Origin: Planctomycetota bacterium
GTDB lineage: Bacteria > Planctomycetota > Phycisphaerae > FEN-1346
NCBI GenBank assembly: GCA_026386995.1
Contig: JAPLMO010000342.1
Location: 1 to 7,509, forward strand
DNA length: 7,509 nucleotides
Direction: 5' to 3'
The notes below the pieces were generated by a model. The model made no database searches. It had not been told where the DNA came from and saw only the letters and a program-made list of their open reading frames with translations. A program made the position numbers and the translations under genes. Positions 7,050 to 7,509 of the stretch are shown here, piece after piece (the stretch's first letter is position 1; each line of letters begins with the position of its first letter).

Positions 7050-7244
7050 TCAGCCGGTGATCAGGCGCGCGTACGTCTGGACCTGGGTCTCGTGCACCGT
7101 GCCGGACCTACGGAGGCGCCGGCGGCGTTGTCCGCTCTTACCGCTCATCAGGTGCCCCGCGTTAGCGTGTTTGCGGACGATCTTACCCGTGCGGGTAAGC
7201 CTCATGCGTTTCTTGATTCCCTTGTGTGATTTCTGTTTGGGCAT
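7050..7244 (-). CDS. rpmI: 50S ribosomal protein L35
   Basis: L35 is a small, very basic large-subunit protein. The 64-residue product is full length and begins MPKQKSHKGIKKRMRLT, followed by the conserved RTGKIVRKHANAGHLMSGKS and an Arg run RRRRLRR. The ATG follows AAAGGAAGGG (7260-7251 on -), a good purine-rich ribosome site about 6 bases away. Its stop is 31 bp before rplT. Together with infC and rplT it forms one of the most conserved bacterial operons. Confidence 0.97.
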   Translation of the reverse strand: MPKQKSHKGIKKRMRLTRTGKIVRKHANAGHLMSGKSGQRRRRLRRSGTVHETQVQTYARLITG

Positions 7245-7361
7245 CGGTGGCCCTTCCTTTCAACTGATGGCTGAATGCAAAAACGCTGCTCTCCTCTTAT
7301 GCCGGCCGCCGACGGCGGTTTCGGCTTGTGTGTCCGACACTTACGGCCTCGGGGGGGTCGA
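7245..7361 (-). promoter_or_regulatory. infC-rpmI spacer with inverted repeats, possible leader
   Basis: This 117-bp gap is longer than the others in the operon. In the - strand transcript it first has GTGTC G GACAC (7340-7330). A GC-rich hairpin follows: GCCG, AAA, CCGCC, loop GTC, GGCGG, C, CGGC (7325-7301), nine base pairs around a small internal loop. A purine stretch and the rpmI ribosome site come next. L20 is known to repress rpmI-rplT through RNA structure upstream of rpmI in E. coli, or upstream of infC in Bacillus, so this is a candidate control region or mRNA processing site. No match to the known L20 site was established, and no T-tract follows the hairpin. Confidence 0.35.
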
Positions 7362-7509
7362 TCAGGGCGACTTTTTCTTGGGGGCCAGGAAAAGCATCAT
7401 CCGGCGGCCTTCGCGGATCGGCCCGCGCTCGACCAGACCAACTTCGGCCAGTTGGTCCACGAACGCCTTCATGTTCTGCTGGGCCAAGTCCAGGTGGGCC
7501 ATTTCCCGC
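7362..7509 (-). CDS. infC: Translation initiation factor IF-3, C-terminal end
   Basis: The last 48 codons of infC enter from the right edge of the window on the - strand. The translation reads REMAHLDLAQQNMKAF, then a QLAEVGLVERGP stretch, then EGRRMMLFLAPKKKSP and a TGA stop. This matches the end of IF-3 domain 2, where the family has RE(L/M)AH near a helix and a final EGR-x-M-x-x-x-L-A-P-K-K strand. IF-3 binds the 30S subunit, keeps subunits apart and checks the initiator tRNA and start codon. The N-terminal domain and the start codon (often a regulatory AUU in this gene) lie outside the window. Position ahead of rpmI and rplT supports the call. Confidence 0.93.
   Translation of the reverse strand, partial: REMAHLDLAQQNMKAFVDQLAEVGLVERGPIREGRRMMLFLAPKKKSP

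Noticed and set aside
6036..7229. 397-codon + strand open frame opposite pheS, rplT and rpmI
   Set aside because: The - strand genes are unmistakable. The + translation is Arg/Ala-rich and crosses gene boundaries, as expected for a shadow frame.
7351..7357. Run of seven G just after the infC stop as a functional element
   Set aside because: A single homopolymer in GC-rich DNA has no supporting structure and could also be a sequencing length error.
1..7509. CRISPR array, tRNA, rRNA, complete insertion sequence, phage or defence genes
   Set aside because: I read both strands and saw no regular direct repeats with spacers, no tRNA-like cloverleaf, no transposase or integrase motifs and no defence-gene domains.

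Overview
The window is a GC-rich chromosomal segment holding the ends of two converging operons. The + strand (1-5491) carries a type IV pilus / type II secretion-like assembly operon. The - strand (7509-5643) carries the conserved translation operon infC-rpmI-rplT-pheS. I read the source as an environmental bacterium, possibly a planctomycete-like lineage, from the GC-rich coding, the Cys-rich insertion in PheS and the style of the minor pilins. This is inference: no rRNA or other decisive marker is present.

Pilus side: the C-terminal part of the assembly ATPase PilB (1-687) is cut by the window edge. It is followed by the retraction ATPase PilT (701-1813), the inner-membrane platform PilC (1821-3050), a PilV/GspI-like minor prepilin (3052-3531), a large PilX/GspK-like protein with a repeated [ST]GN motif (3613-4980) and a PilW/GspJ-like minor prepilin (4988-5491). 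Gaps are 13, 7, 1, 81 and 7 bp, so these genes are probably co-transcribed. PilB and PilT power extension and retraction, PilC anchors them, and the three minor pilins resemble the I-J-K set that primes and caps the filament. The major pilin, prepilin peptidase, secretin and PilM-N-O-P genes are not in view.

Between the converging operons (5492-5642) lies a 75-bp element made of two inverted hairpin units, each starting with GTAG. This is the layout of a REPIN (a pair of inverted REP sequences), and it may also act as a bidirectional 3'-end structure.

Translation side (- strand): the 3' end of infC (IF3), a 117-bp spacer with GC-rich inverted repeats, rpmI (L35), rplT (L20) and pheS (Phe-tRNA synthetase alpha). 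pheT does not follow pheS here; the pilus operon occupies that place instead.

No CRISPR array, tRNA, rRNA, integrase or complete insertion sequence was seen. No wholly new system is evident. The most interesting items are the REPIN-like element and the [ST]GN-repeat protein of the putative pilus tip.
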